This document shows positions 15,578 to 23,114 of a DNA stretch of 40,465 bases, in pieces. The stretch's first letter is position 1; each line of letters starts with the position of its first letter. Source of the stretch: an uncultured Lachnospiraceae bacterium (GTDB taxonomy: Bacteria; Bacillota; Clostridia; Lachnospirales; Lachnospiraceae); contig CANPZE010000024.1 of the NCBI GenBank assembly GCA_947589315.1, forward strand, positions 1-40,465, given 5' to 3'. Below the pieces are notes generated by a model. It worked only from the letters and a program-made list of their open reading frames with translations. It did not search any database and was not told where the DNA came from. The translations under genes were made by a program, and so were the position numbers.

Positions 15578-16510
15578 TTATCCCAATAATGTTACCAGTA
15601 TGCTGTACATTTCTTTAATTTCCTTCTCCCCAATATCCTGATGGACCGGAAGGTTTAATATAGAGGAGGAAATTTGCCGGATCGTTTCATCGTTTATTTT
15701 GCTGATCGGTGGAATCATCGTGTGATAGAGGCTGATGGTCCCATAACCCAGGCGGTTTAACTCCAGATAGACCGAATAGCGGTCTGCCCGTTTTAGTAAT
15801 ATTGGGAGGGATTGGGGCGTTTGCCCGTGGTAGTGGGAAGAAGGCCTTAAAAGCTCAATGCGCATGTCTTCCTGAAGAAGCTGTTCCCAATATAAAGCAT
15901 TTTGCTTTCTTTTGTCCGCAATATGTTTCCAGTGATATTGGTAATAAGGGTATGCTTCCTGTTGGGAAGAGAAGCGTTTCCACCAGGGCCAGTCTGTCCG
16001 GGTTGTTGCCGCTGCTCCTCCGGCTGCAAAGGGCAGCATTTTATGAAAGGAATAGAAGACGCAGCCGCTTTGGCCGCATTTGCCATCGACCAGATGTGTA
16101 TATAAGGCGTGGGCGCAATCCTCAATCACCAATACATCCTGCTCCTTTAACAGCGTAAGAAGCTGCTGATAAGCGGGATCCACATATCCGAAATAATGTA
16201 CCAGCAGAAAGGCTTTTCGTCCTGGGATCTTCTGTAATTGCTCCTGAACATCTTTTAAATCAATTTCCAGCCTTGCCCCAAAACGGTAAAATACATGTTT
16301 AATCCCCAGTGTACATACAGGATCGTAAATTCCGCTTCCTTCTTTTGGGGAGATGCCAATATACATTGGAAGAAGCAAGGTAAAGGGGCCATCCTCGCCA
16401 TATGCTTTCAGCATCGCCTGAAATGCCATCCTGGCGCTGGAAAAATATTTGATATCCCAATATTGATTTTCCTGTTTCGTTGCTTTTTTTTCAATATGCG
16501 TTATGTCCAT
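15578..16510 (-). CDS. DegT/DnrJ/EryC1/StrS-like PLP enzyme, short form (cluster A)
   Basis: A 310-residue protein of the sugar aminotransferase superfamily. VLVIEDCAHALYTHL is the cofactor Asp motif and VFYSFHKMLPFAAGGAAATT holds the candidate PLP lysine. It is about 60 residues shorter than standard members. Its ATG follows the stop of the WbqC-like gene with no gap, and its ribosome binding site AAAGGA is inside that gene, so translation is probably coupled. It is distinct in sequence from the two other DegT-type genes in the cluster. The exact substrate is unknown. Confidence 0.75.
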   Translation of the reverse strand: MDITHIEKKATKQENQYWDIKYFSSARMAFQAMLKAYGEDGPFTLLLPMYIGISPKEGSGIYDPVCTLGIKHVFYRFGARLEIDLKDVQEQLQKIPGRKAFLLVHYFGYVDPAYQQLLTLLKEQDVLVIEDCAHALYTHLVDGKCGQSGCVFYSFHKMLPFAAGGAAATTRTDWPWWKRFSSQQEAYPYYQYHWKHIADKRKQNALYWEQLLQEDMRIELLRPSSHYHGQTPQSLPILLKRADRYSVYLELNRLGYGTISLYHTMIPPISKINDETIRQISSSILNLPVHQDIGEKEIKEMYSILVTLLG

Positions 16511-17233
16511 TTATATGTCCTTTCTTCCTATGATATCAAATTCTCTCATCATGCCCTGGATTTCTTCCGGGCTATTGAACATCATAACGTCTAAAATAGA
16601 TAATGCCGGTTCAAATGCATTTTTCTTTTGGGGGTATTCCCGCAACCGCATCTGCATGAAGTAAAGCTGTAACTGGTTTTTCTCATACTTAGACCGGTCA
16701 AAGAAGCTGATCCCTCCGGCCGGATTCCAATATTCCGATGCTCCCGGGATTGCCCGGCAGATATGCAGCGCCCATTCATCGGCGCTTTCCGGCGTATCGA
16801 TCGTCAGGTGCATTTCTGAAAAGACTTTAATAGGAGTAGTAATTCCCAGGTAACTACAGGTTGCCTGCAGTGTCTCATAATTGCATTGCACAATGTTTTC
16901 AAATTCCTGCCCCAACGCAGCTTCGACTAACTGCCTTACCTTGTAGTAATAGGGGGCGCCTTTGTAGTAGGTGAGCTGGGATAGTATTTTCGCTTTCCAG
17001 TTTTCCGTATTTCTGATCTGAATATCCTTGATCAAGGTGTCCCTGGAGTGCTTCTGCAACGGCACGGAAATATAAGTCCAACCGCCCGATTGCTTTAAAA
17101 TCCTGTTCCGCTCAATCCAACCGTGCCGGATAAATTGAACCTCATCCAGCAGGATAAAAGTATCGACTTGTTCAATTAGCGCTAAATAGCCAATATATGG
17201 GAAAAAATACGGCTGCATAATTCCTATTTTCAT
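16511..17233 (-). CDS. WbqC-like family protein (cluster A)
   Basis: A 240-residue protein that opens MKIGIMQPYFFPYIGYLALI and continues VDTFILLDEVQFIRHGWIERN, the conserved start of the WbqC family, with SEMHLTIDTPESADEWALHIC and YWNPAGGISFFD further on. WbqC-like proteins are found in O-antigen and other glycan loci, often beside DegT aminotransferases; their chemistry is not established to my knowledge. The length is normal. AAGGAG lies 10 nt before the ATG. It overlaps the end region of the upstream GT2 through its ribosome binding site only. Confidence 0.85.
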   Translation of the reverse strand: MKIGIMQPYFFPYIGYLALIEQVDTFILLDEVQFIRHGWIERNRILKQSGGWTYISVPLQKHSRDTLIKDIQIRNTENWKAKILSQLTYYKGAPYYYKVRQLVEAALGQEFENIVQCNYETLQATCSYLGITTPIKVFSEMHLTIDTPESADEWALHICRAIPGASEYWNPAGGISFFDRSKYEKNQLQLYFMQMRLREYPQKKNAFEPALSILDVMMFNSPEEIQGMMREFDIIGRKDI

Positions 17234-17247
17234 AAATCGCGTTCTCC

Positions 17248-18234
17248 TTAAAATTTAATCAGTTCATCTTTCTTTCCAGTAATATTTTTGTAAAAACGGC
17301 TGATCACCAGATAGAAAAACCATCTGGCATATAGAAACGGCTGGCCGCTGCTCCGGATAATATTTTTCACAACCTGCAGGTTTTTTTTGTTTTTCTCCCG
17401 ATACCATTTAAATACGGCAGAAGCAAATATTCTTTTTTTCCGTGCGGTGTAATCAATGCTGTACTCCTGGTTTAAGACTCGTTCTACTTCTACGGTGCTG
17501 CGGAACAGCGCATCCCGGTTATTGTTCTGTTCCTGCCGGGAGCTAAAGCTGGAGGAATCCGTGGCTACCACCTTGCGATAGCACCCCATATATTCCGGCA
17601 TGCAATAGCAGGGGCCGTTCAATATCAGCAAAGCCTGAAATGTATAATCCATTGCCGTATGAGGAAAAGTAATCCAAAAATCTGTGTTGATGCTTTTATC
17701 AAGGAAAATATTCTTACATAAAATGGTACTTACATGAGACAGCATCAGCCCTTTTTCTAAAATTTCCTTTGTGTAAGGATTATCCTGGAAGAACTGGCGC
17801 TCGAAATCCCGGTCATAATAGATTTGTCCCTGGCGGTCCACTGTATGGAAACGGTGCGCGCAGGCAATATATTCCGGATGGCTTTCTAAAAAGTCTACCT
17901 GCTTCTGCAGCTTTTTATTATCTGTCCAATAGTCATCGCCTTCCAGATGTATCAAATAGCGTCCTCTGGAATTACATCTTAGTTCATAGCCATTTTTTAA
18001 CGCACCTATATTTTTCTCTCTTGCAAAGACACGGAAGACGTCCGGCTTGAGTTTTTCATAGTGGCGAATAATGGAAAGGGAATTGTCCTGCGAGTGGTCT
18101 TCTCCGATTAGCAGTTCATATCGAAAATTTGTTTCCTGTGCCAGTACGCTTTCCAGGGCTTGTGGTAGAAATTCCTCATGATTGTATACCATCATGATGA
18201 TGCTGACCATGATTTCTCCCTTGTTCTTTTCCAT
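17248..18234 (-). CDS. Family 2 glycosyltransferase (cluster A)
   Basis: A 328-residue GT-A fold transferase. It begins VSIIMMVYNHEEFLPQALESVLAQ, followed by LLIGEDHSQDNS and YLIHLEGDDYWTD; the EGDD acts as the DxD-type metal and nucleotide binding motif. The C-terminal third is basic and aromatic, with a hydrophobic patch FLYARWFFYLVISRFY that might attach to the membrane. The start at 18234 has GGAGGGG upstream; ATG 18210 is a possible alternative. It would transfer a sugar in assembly of the cluster A glycan. Donor and acceptor are unknown. Confidence 0.88.
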   Translation of the reverse strand: MEKNKGEIMVSIIMMVYNHEEFLPQALESVLAQETNFRYELLIGEDHSQDNSLSIIRHYEKLKPDVFRVFAREKNIGALKNGYELRCNSRGRYLIHLEGDDYWTDNKKLQKQVDFLESHPEYIACAHRFHTVDRQGQIYYDRDFERQFFQDNPYTKEILEKGLMLSHVSTILCKNIFLDKSINTDFWITFPHTAMDYTFQALLILNGPCYCMPEYMGCYRKVVATDSSSFSSRQEQNNNRDALFRSTVEVERVLNQEYSIDYTARKKRIFASAVFKWYREKNKKNLQVVKNIIRSSGQPFLYARWFFYLVISRFYKNITGKKDELIKF

Positions 18235-18260
18235 AGTAGTTTCCCCTCCATATTGTCTTC

Positions 18261-19400
18261 TTATATTAGTTCAGCAATACGATCTACGTCTGCCATTTCC
18301 AAATCTGCATAAAGCGGCAGTACCAGAACTCTGGATGCGTAGTCTCTGGCTTTCACCAATGGCACACTCCGATATTTATTTTTGAAACAAGCGGCATCGG
18401 AAGTAAGAGGGTAAAAATATTTTCGGGCATGCACGCCATGCTCCAAAAGCCGGGCGTAAGTCTGTTTCCTTTTTTCTTCCGATTCCAATAGGATAGGAAA
18501 ATATGCATAATTGGGTTCTATATCCTGCGAATAGGTATTTAGGCGGATTTCCGGCCTATTTTTTAGGAGCTGGGAATAATGTTCCCATACTATTTTTCTT
18601 TTTTCGATTTCTTCTTCCATATGGCGTAAATTGCACAGGCCCATGGCAGCTTGAAATTCATTCATTTTTGCATTGGCGCCTACCGAGACTACAAGTTCCT
18701 CTGAGCGGATCCCGAAGTTTTTAAGATTGTAAAGCTCTTCCCATTTCTTTCGGTCACGGCAGCATATGGCGCCGCCCTCGATTGTGTTATATACCTTGGT
18801 GGCATGGAAGCTGAATATTGATAAATCTCCAAATCGGCCTACTCCCTGGCCATGGTATTTTTCCCCAAAGGCATGGGCGGCATCATAAATCACCTTTAAG
18901 TCATATTTGTAAGCGATATTATGTATTTTTTCTATATTGCATATATTTCCGTAAACATGGACAGGCAGGATGGCTACGGTATTTTCCGTAATCAAATCCT
19001 CTATTTTGTCTTCATCTATGGTATAATCTTCCTTTATATCGCAAAATATAGGGATCAGTCCATTGCGCAGAATAGCGTGGGTAGTCGAAATAAAGGTAAA
19101 CGGCGTTGTAATGATTTCGCTTCCTGCAGGAAATTTCATGGACTGGATGGATAATTCCAACGCCATATGCCCATTCGAGGTTAATGATATATATTCCGTT
19201 TCCAGATATGCAGCTAAGTTCTGCTCCAGTTGTTTATGGTAGGTTCCCATGTTGGTGAGCCAATGGGAATCCCATAAAGGCCGGATCATTTCTATGTATT
19301 CTTCTATTGGAGGCATAGAACTTCTTGTCACCAAAATTTCTTTTTTCTGATTCACTGTAGAAGCAAAACGATTTTTTGACGTATCAAGCCCCTTTTTCAT
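18261..19400 (-). CDS. DegT/DnrJ/EryC1/StrS sugar aminotransferase, first gene of cluster A
   Basis: A 379-residue PLP-dependent aminotransferase of nucleotide 4-keto-sugars. The start region MRPLWDSHWLTNMGTYHKQL is typical, TTPFTFISTTHAIL and VIYDAAHAFG bind the cofactor, and FSFHATKVYNTIEGGAIC carries the PLP lysine. It is the most canonical of the three DegT-type proteins here. The frame stays open upstream to an ATG at 19592, across the recombination site and antisense to the recombinase, but ATG 19400 has AAAGGA about 10 nt upstream and fits the family length. It lies 35 bp from the left inverted repeat, so its transcription is probably set by the invertible segment. Confidence 0.87.
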   Translation of the reverse strand: MKKGLDTSKNRFASTVNQKKEILVTRSSMPPIEEYIEMIRPLWDSHWLTNMGTYHKQLEQNLAAYLETEYISLTSNGHMALELSIQSMKFPAGSEIITTPFTFISTTHAILRNGLIPIFCDIKEDYTIDEDKIEDLITENTVAILPVHVYGNICNIEKIHNIAYKYDLKVIYDAAHAFGEKYHGQGVGRFGDLSIFSFHATKVYNTIEGGAICCRDRKKWEELYNLKNFGIRSEELVVSVGANAKMNEFQAAMGLCNLRHMEEEIEKRKIVWEHYSQLLKNRPEIRLNTYSQDIEPNYAYFPILLESEEKRKQTYARLLEHGVHARKYFYPLTSDAACFKNKYRSVPLVKARDYASRVLVLPLYADLEMADVDRIAELI

Positions 19401-19435
19401 ATGATCAGATTCCTTTCTCTGTTCGGATTGTAATA

Positions 19436-19462
19436 TCCTTAAGTTCCTAAACTTAGGGATAA
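19436..19462 (+). repeat. Left inverted repeat / recombination site
   Basis: The site consists of TCCTTAAGTT, a CCTA centre and AACTTAGGGA, then TAA. The two 10-base arms are near-perfect complements of each other, as expected for two recombinase monomers around a short crossover, and the asymmetric centre gives the site a direction. It matches the reverse complement of 20524-20550 at 26 of 27 positions. Confidence 0.85.
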
Positions 19463-19475
19463 ATTCAATTAAGCG

Positions 19476-19484
19476 TGTTACAAT
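19476..19484 (+). promoter_or_regulatory. Extended -10 promoter of the recombinase
   Basis: TG at 19476-19477, one base, then TACAAT at 19479-19484 fits an extended -10. No good -35 is visible; its place overlaps the left repeat. The leader would be about 20 nt, with GGAGG at 19496-19500. Confidence 0.45.
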
Positions 19485-19509
19485 AGATGAAAAACGGAGG
19501 AAACCATAT

Positions 19510-20466
19510 ATGAGAAAAGAGAACGATATCACGGTAAGAGAATGGGTAAAATACTGGTTGGAAAAGCAAAGGATATATATTAAAACTTCCACTTATGCAA
19601 CCTATTCAAATGAGATTTCTAACCATATTGTTCCATATTTTGGAGATATGCCATTAAAAAGTGTTAATAGCAATGTAAATCAAGAATTTATATTACATTT
19701 ATCAGAAAATGGGCGGTTGGATAAGAAAGGCGGATTAGCTGCAAAAACAGTGAAAGACATTTTTGATTTATGGATATCTATTATGAAAGACGCTGCAAAG
19801 GAATATCATATAAATTTAGGCATAGAAAAATATAAATATCCAAAAAACAGCAGAAAAGAAAATAAATGCCTGACGAAAGAGCAGCAAAACAATATAATGG
19901 CGCTTTTAGAACAAAATTTAGTATTGTACAATGTAGGGATTTTGCTGGCTCTGACAACTGGTATGCGCATTGGTGAAATCTGTGCTTTACAGTGGAAAGA
20001 AATTGATTTAAAAGCTCAGACCATTATCATCACTAAAACCTTGCAAAGAATATATACAAAAGATGGAAATAAAGGAACTTCACAAATACTGATCACTTCG
20101 CCCAAATCCCAAAACTCTATTCGTGAGATTCCAATTCCTTCTAAAATGACGCAGATTTTGAAACAATTCCAAAGCAGTAACGATACATTCTTTTTAACAG
20201 GAAAGGCAGATAGATATACAGAGCCTCGAGTATATCGGGAATACTATAACCGCTTGATGCGAAGGAATCATATGCTATACGTTTCCTTTCATGGGTTAAG
20301 GCATACCTTTGCCACACGTTGCATAGAAGCGGGGTGTGATTATAAGACTTTGAGCGAAATACTGGGGCATGCTGACGTAAGTACAACCATGCGCCTATAT
20401 GTTCATAGTGATTTAAAAAAGAAACGAGAATGCATTGAAAAGACACAATCTTTTATTTGCTCTTAG
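19510..20466 (+). CDS. Tyrosine recombinase inside the invertible segment
   Basis: A 318-residue tyrosine recombinase with all catalytic residues in order: R153 (TTGMRIGE), K199 (TSPKSQNSIREIPI), H261 and R264 (FHGLRHTFATR), H287 (LGHADVSTTM) and the nucleophile Y297 (RLYVHSD). The N-terminal region about 7-110 is a SAM-like core-binding domain of the phage-integrase type (REWVKYWLEKQ, then STYATYSNEI). It lacks an extra arm-binding domain, fitting a simple inversion system. GGAGG lies 9 nt before the ATG. It is the only gene between the two inverted repeats, and codons are AT-rich compared with the flanks. An integrase relict of a lost element is the alternative, but the paired sites argue against that. 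Confidence 0.93.
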   Translation: MRKENDITVREWVKYWLEKQRIYIKTSTYATYSNEISNHIVPYFGDMPLKSVNSNVNQEFILHLSENGRLDKKGGLAAKTVKDIFDLWISIMKDAAKEYHINLGIEKYKYPKNSRKENKCLTKEQQNNIMALLEQNLVLYNVGILLALTTGMRIGEICALQWKEIDLKAQTIIITKTLQRIYTKDGNKGTSQILITSPKSQNSIREIPIPSKMTQILKQFQSSNDTFFLTGKADRYTEPRVYREYYNRLMRRNHMLYVSFHGLRHTFATRCIEAGCDYKTLSEILGHADVSTTMRLYVHSDLKKKRECIEKTQSFICS

Positions 20467-20497
20467 CAGAAACTAATGATTTTTCAAAAAATGCCGA

Positions 20498-20503
20498 TAT
20501 AAT
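20498..20503 (+). promoter_or_regulatory. Possible outward promoter at the right end of the invertible segment
   Basis: A perfect TATAAT lies 21 bp inside the right repeat, reading outward toward cluster B. No clear -35 is found at 16-18 bp and it has no TG extension, so strength is uncertain in this AT-rich stretch. Transcription from about 20510 would pass through the repeat and give an 80-nt leader for the first cluster B gene. After inversion it would face cluster A. Confidence 0.4.
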
Positions 20504-20523
20504 ATTTGTATTATTATGAAAAC

Positions 20524-20550
20524 TTATCCTTAAGTTTAGGAACTTAAGGA
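20524..20550 (-). repeat. Right inverted repeat / recombination site
   Basis: Read on the minus strand this site is TCCTTAAGTT, CCTA, AACTTAAGGA, TAA: the two 10-base arms are perfect inverted complements around a 4-bp centre. It is in opposite orientation to the left copy, which predicts inversion and not excision. The only difference from the left copy is A for G in the second arm. Confidence 0.85.
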
Positions 20551-20589
20551 CATCCTGATGATTTACATTATACATTTTGGGAGGATATT

Positions 20590-21657
20590 ATGGAATTAGT
20601 CAGCATTGTAATACCAAACTATAATTATGGGCATTTTATCCGGGAGACTCTGGAAAGCGCTGTACACCAGACCTATCCTAATATAGAAATTATTGTTGTA
20701 GATGACTGTTCTACAGATAATTCTGTGGAAATCATTACAGAGTATGCAAATGCATATAAAAACGTATCTCTATACCGCAATGAAGCCAACTTAGGAGTGG
20801 TTGGCAACCACAACAAAGCGGTCAGCTTGAGCAAAGGAACTTATATATGCGTTCTTTCGTCTGACGATTACCTCGATCCACATTTTGTGGAAGAATGCGT
20901 CCACAAGTTTTGGGAACACCCTTCTGCAGGCATGGTGGTGTCTGCTATGCATCTGGTTGATGATAAAGGTAATGTTACAGATGCCCCAAACTATTATGGT
21001 AAAAGCTTTATCTGCAAAGGCATTTATCAATGTAAGGTATTTTTGATGTCAAATACTTTTGTACCGTCACAAGTTTTATTCCGCCGGAAATGTATTGAAG
21101 ACCCTGAAGTAGGCGGCGCTTTTACTGATTTTGCAGATACCTTTATTGATACCGAATTATGGTATCGGATCTGCCTGCACTATGATTTTCTGTATTTTGA
21201 TAAACGTCTCTGCTACTACCGCAGTTATATTGGCAGTTACTCTAAATCTTATAATAATCTGAAAGGAGCCATGCAATATTATCTACTGCGGCAGAGATGG
21301 TTACAGCTAGCAAAAGGCAACGACTATCTGCAGAGTTTTGGAGAGGAAGCGATTCATCGAACTCCACTGTTCTGTATCCGAAGCATCCGTCAGCTGCTTA
21401 CTCACGGCGAGGAAAATGTTTCTAATTTTGCTACGGCAAAACGCTATCTACGTCTGGCGGAAGCAATCGATCCGAAGATTGCAGACAGCGAGTATTATAC
21501 TTTGACAGAAAAAGCAATCGCAGAGGAAAAATTAGATGACCTGCCATCATTTTGCAAGGCGGAAGGAAACTATTTAGATTCCCTGAAAAGCGAGGCAAGC
21601 AGGGGAATCACAAACACAGCTCCCTATGCATTACCAGATTATGCAGAACTGATATAA
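20590..21657 (+). CDS. Family 2 glycosyltransferase, first gene of cluster B
   Basis: A 355-residue GT-A fold transferase beginning VSIVIPNYNYGHFIRETLESA, then EIIVVDDCSTDNSVEI and YICVLSSDDYLDPHF, where SDDY is the DxD-type metal site. IDTELWYRICLHY is a typical acceptor-side motif. The last 100 residues are helical and not recognised. GGGAGG lies 5 nt before the ATG. The gene begins 39 bp beyond the right inverted repeat; upstream in its frame a TAA lies within the repeat, so inversion cannot change its N terminus and must act through transcription. Confidence 0.9.
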   Translation: MELVSIVIPNYNYGHFIRETLESAVHQTYPNIEIIVVDDCSTDNSVEIITEYANAYKNVSLYRNEANLGVVGNHNKAVSLSKGTYICVLSSDDYLDPHFVEECVHKFWEHPSAGMVVSAMHLVDDKGNVTDAPNYYGKSFICKGIYQCKVFLMSNTFVPSQVLFRRKCIEDPEVGGAFTDFADTFIDTELWYRICLHYDFLYFDKRLCYYRSYIGSYSKSYNNLKGAMQYYLLRQRWLQLAKGNDYLQSFGEEAIHRTPLFCIRSIRQLLTHGEENVSNFATAKRYLRLAEAIDPKIADSEYYTLTEKAIAEEKLDDLPSFCKAEGNYLDSLKSEASRGITNTAPYALPDYAELI

Positions 21658-21683
21658 CGCTGCAGATTGGACGAGGCAGAAAA

Positions 21684-23093
21684 ATGAGAATACTTTATTA
21701 TAACTGGATACAATTTGATAATGCGTCAAATAAAGGCGGCGGCGTCAATCTATATCAGAAAAATCTGATCGAGGCCATGCTTCAGAATTATGACCATGAA
21801 ATATTTTTCCTGAGTTCCGGCAGGGAATATCGTAATCCCATAAAAGATGCCTATATCCAGAAAACAGACAATTGTTTTGGTGATTCCTGCCAGAGTTACA
21901 CGATTGTAAACTCTCCTATCCTGGCGACCGGCAACTACTTAGATGATAGAGATTTGACAGTATATTTGGAAGAGAATAGTCTGTATCAGCTATTAAGGGA
22001 TTTTATTGCAGAGCTTGGCGGAATAGATGTCATTCATTTTAATAATTTAGAAGGTCTCTCTTTGTCGGTATTCCGCTTAAAAGAAGATTATCCGAAGATG
22101 CGGATGATATACTCCCTTCACAACTATTTTCCGTTCTGCCCGCAGGTTAATTTGTGGAGCCATAACCGTGAAAATTGCCTCAGCTATTGTGATGGAAAAA
22201 GCTGTACAGATTGTCATGATCTTGATGTATTCAGTTCCAAAATAAAAGAAAAATTAGCATTAAATGCGCAATATGAAGCGCAGAGGGGAATATTCACTGC
22301 AGAAAAATACCGGCAGCAGCAAAAAAGCATAGATGACAAGTATAAAGCAAAAAAGCAGCGAAAAAACAGAGATGCGCTTGTATACCGGCGTTTTCGTGAG
22401 GAAACCGTAACCTCCTTAAACCATTATGCGGACAAGATACTTGCCGTTTCCGACAGGGTGAAAAGCATTGCTATTTCTATGGGAATACAGGCAAATAAAA
22501 TACAAACCTCTTATATAGGAACAAAGATTGCAGACCGACAGCTTGGCCATTTACATACAACCAATAATAATGTATTTACAATGGCCTATCTTGGCTATAT
22601 GAGACACGATAAGGGATTTTATTTTTTCCTGGAGACATGTGAGCAACTGGCGACACAATTAGCGAACGCATGCAATCTAGTATTTGCTGCCAAAATCAGC
22701 GATACGTATGCAAGAGAACGTATTGAATTATTAAAAAAGCGATTTCATCACGTTATTTTTTATGACGGCTACACACATGAAACACTAGAGGAAATTTTGG
22801 CACAGGTTGATTTAGGCATTGTTCCCGTTTTATGGGAGGACAATCTGCCACAGATTGCTATTGAAATGGTAAGCATGGGAGTCCCGGTTCTTTGCAGTCA
22901 TCTGGGCGGGGCGAAGGAACTGACCAAAAGCAGGCATTTCTGTTTTCAAAGTGGGAACAAAAAGGATTTTGAAGAGAAACTGCAGTATATAATGGAACAT
23001 CCGCAGGTATTACATGAATATTTTTCGCAGTCTCAGGCACTAACGACAATGAAGGAGCACGTAAGGAGCCTGCAAAAAATATATAAAGAATAA
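21684..23093 (+). CDS. GT-B (family 4-like) glycosyltransferase (cluster B)
   Basis: A 469-residue glycosyltransferase. The N terminus MRILYYNWIQFDN with GGGVNLYQKNL is the acceptor-side domain; SLHNYFPFCPQVNLW and a following five-cysteine stretch (to about residue 185) resemble the Cys-containing insert seen in many family 4 enzymes. The C-terminal domain has FTMAYLGYMRHDKGFYFFL, DLGIVPVLWEDNLPQIAIE and GVPVLCSHLGGAKEL, the nucleotide-sugar binding region. ATG 21684 is chosen over 21552: GAGG lies 7 nt upstream and the earlier start would overlap the GT2 by about 100 bp. Sugar specificity is unknown. Confidence 0.85.
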   Translation: MRILYYNWIQFDNASNKGGGVNLYQKNLIEAMLQNYDHEIFFLSSGREYRNPIKDAYIQKTDNCFGDSCQSYTIVNSPILATGNYLDDRDLTVYLEENSLYQLLRDFIAELGGIDVIHFNNLEGLSLSVFRLKEDYPKMRMIYSLHNYFPFCPQVNLWSHNRENCLSYCDGKSCTDCHDLDVFSSKIKEKLALNAQYEAQRGIFTAEKYRQQQKSIDDKYKAKKQRKNRDALVYRRFREETVTSLNHYADKILAVSDRVKSIAISMGIQANKIQTSYIGTKIADRQLGHLHTTNNNVFTMAYLGYMRHDKGFYFFLETCEQLATQLANACNLVFAAKISDTYARERIELLKKRFHHVIFYDGYTHETLEEILAQVDLGIVPVLWEDNLPQIAIEMVSMGVPVLCSHLGGAKELTKSRHFCFQSGNKKDFEEKLQYIMEHPQVLHEYFSQSQALTTMKEHVRSLQKIYKE

Positions 23094-23114
23094 AATCCGC
23101 TGGAGAAAAAGAAG

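Larger units (their letters stand above)
19436..20550. mobile_element. Putative invertible DNA segment carrying its own tyrosine recombinase
   Basis: This 1,115-bp segment is bounded by 27-bp inverted repeats matching at 26 positions and contains only one gene, a complete tyrosine recombinase, plus promoter-like sequences. It lies exactly between two divergent glycan operons whose first start codons are 35 bp (left) and 39 bp (right) outside the repeats. I infer a switch that inverts so that the recombinase and any outward promoter read into either operon. The layout recalls the Salmonella hin segment, but with a tyrosine enzyme and an operon on each side. No second orientation can be seen in a single sequence. 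Confidence 0.75.

Noticed and set aside
18261-19592. Longer start for the first cluster A aminotransferase, crossing the left repeat into the recombinase
   Set aside because: The extra 64 residues are hydrophobic antisense sequence, the family begins later, and ATG 19400 has a ribosome binding site. It would also make inversion a protein-swapping event, for which there is no sign on the right side.
20509-20514. TATTAT as an alternative -10 at the right end of the segment
   Set aside because: Its -35 position is all A and it has no TG extension; TATAAT at 20498 is the better candidate.
19436-20550. IS element or minimal integrated element
   Set aside because: No transposase and no target duplication; the repeats have recombinase core-site symmetry and inverted orientation, which fits inversion better than excision or transposition.
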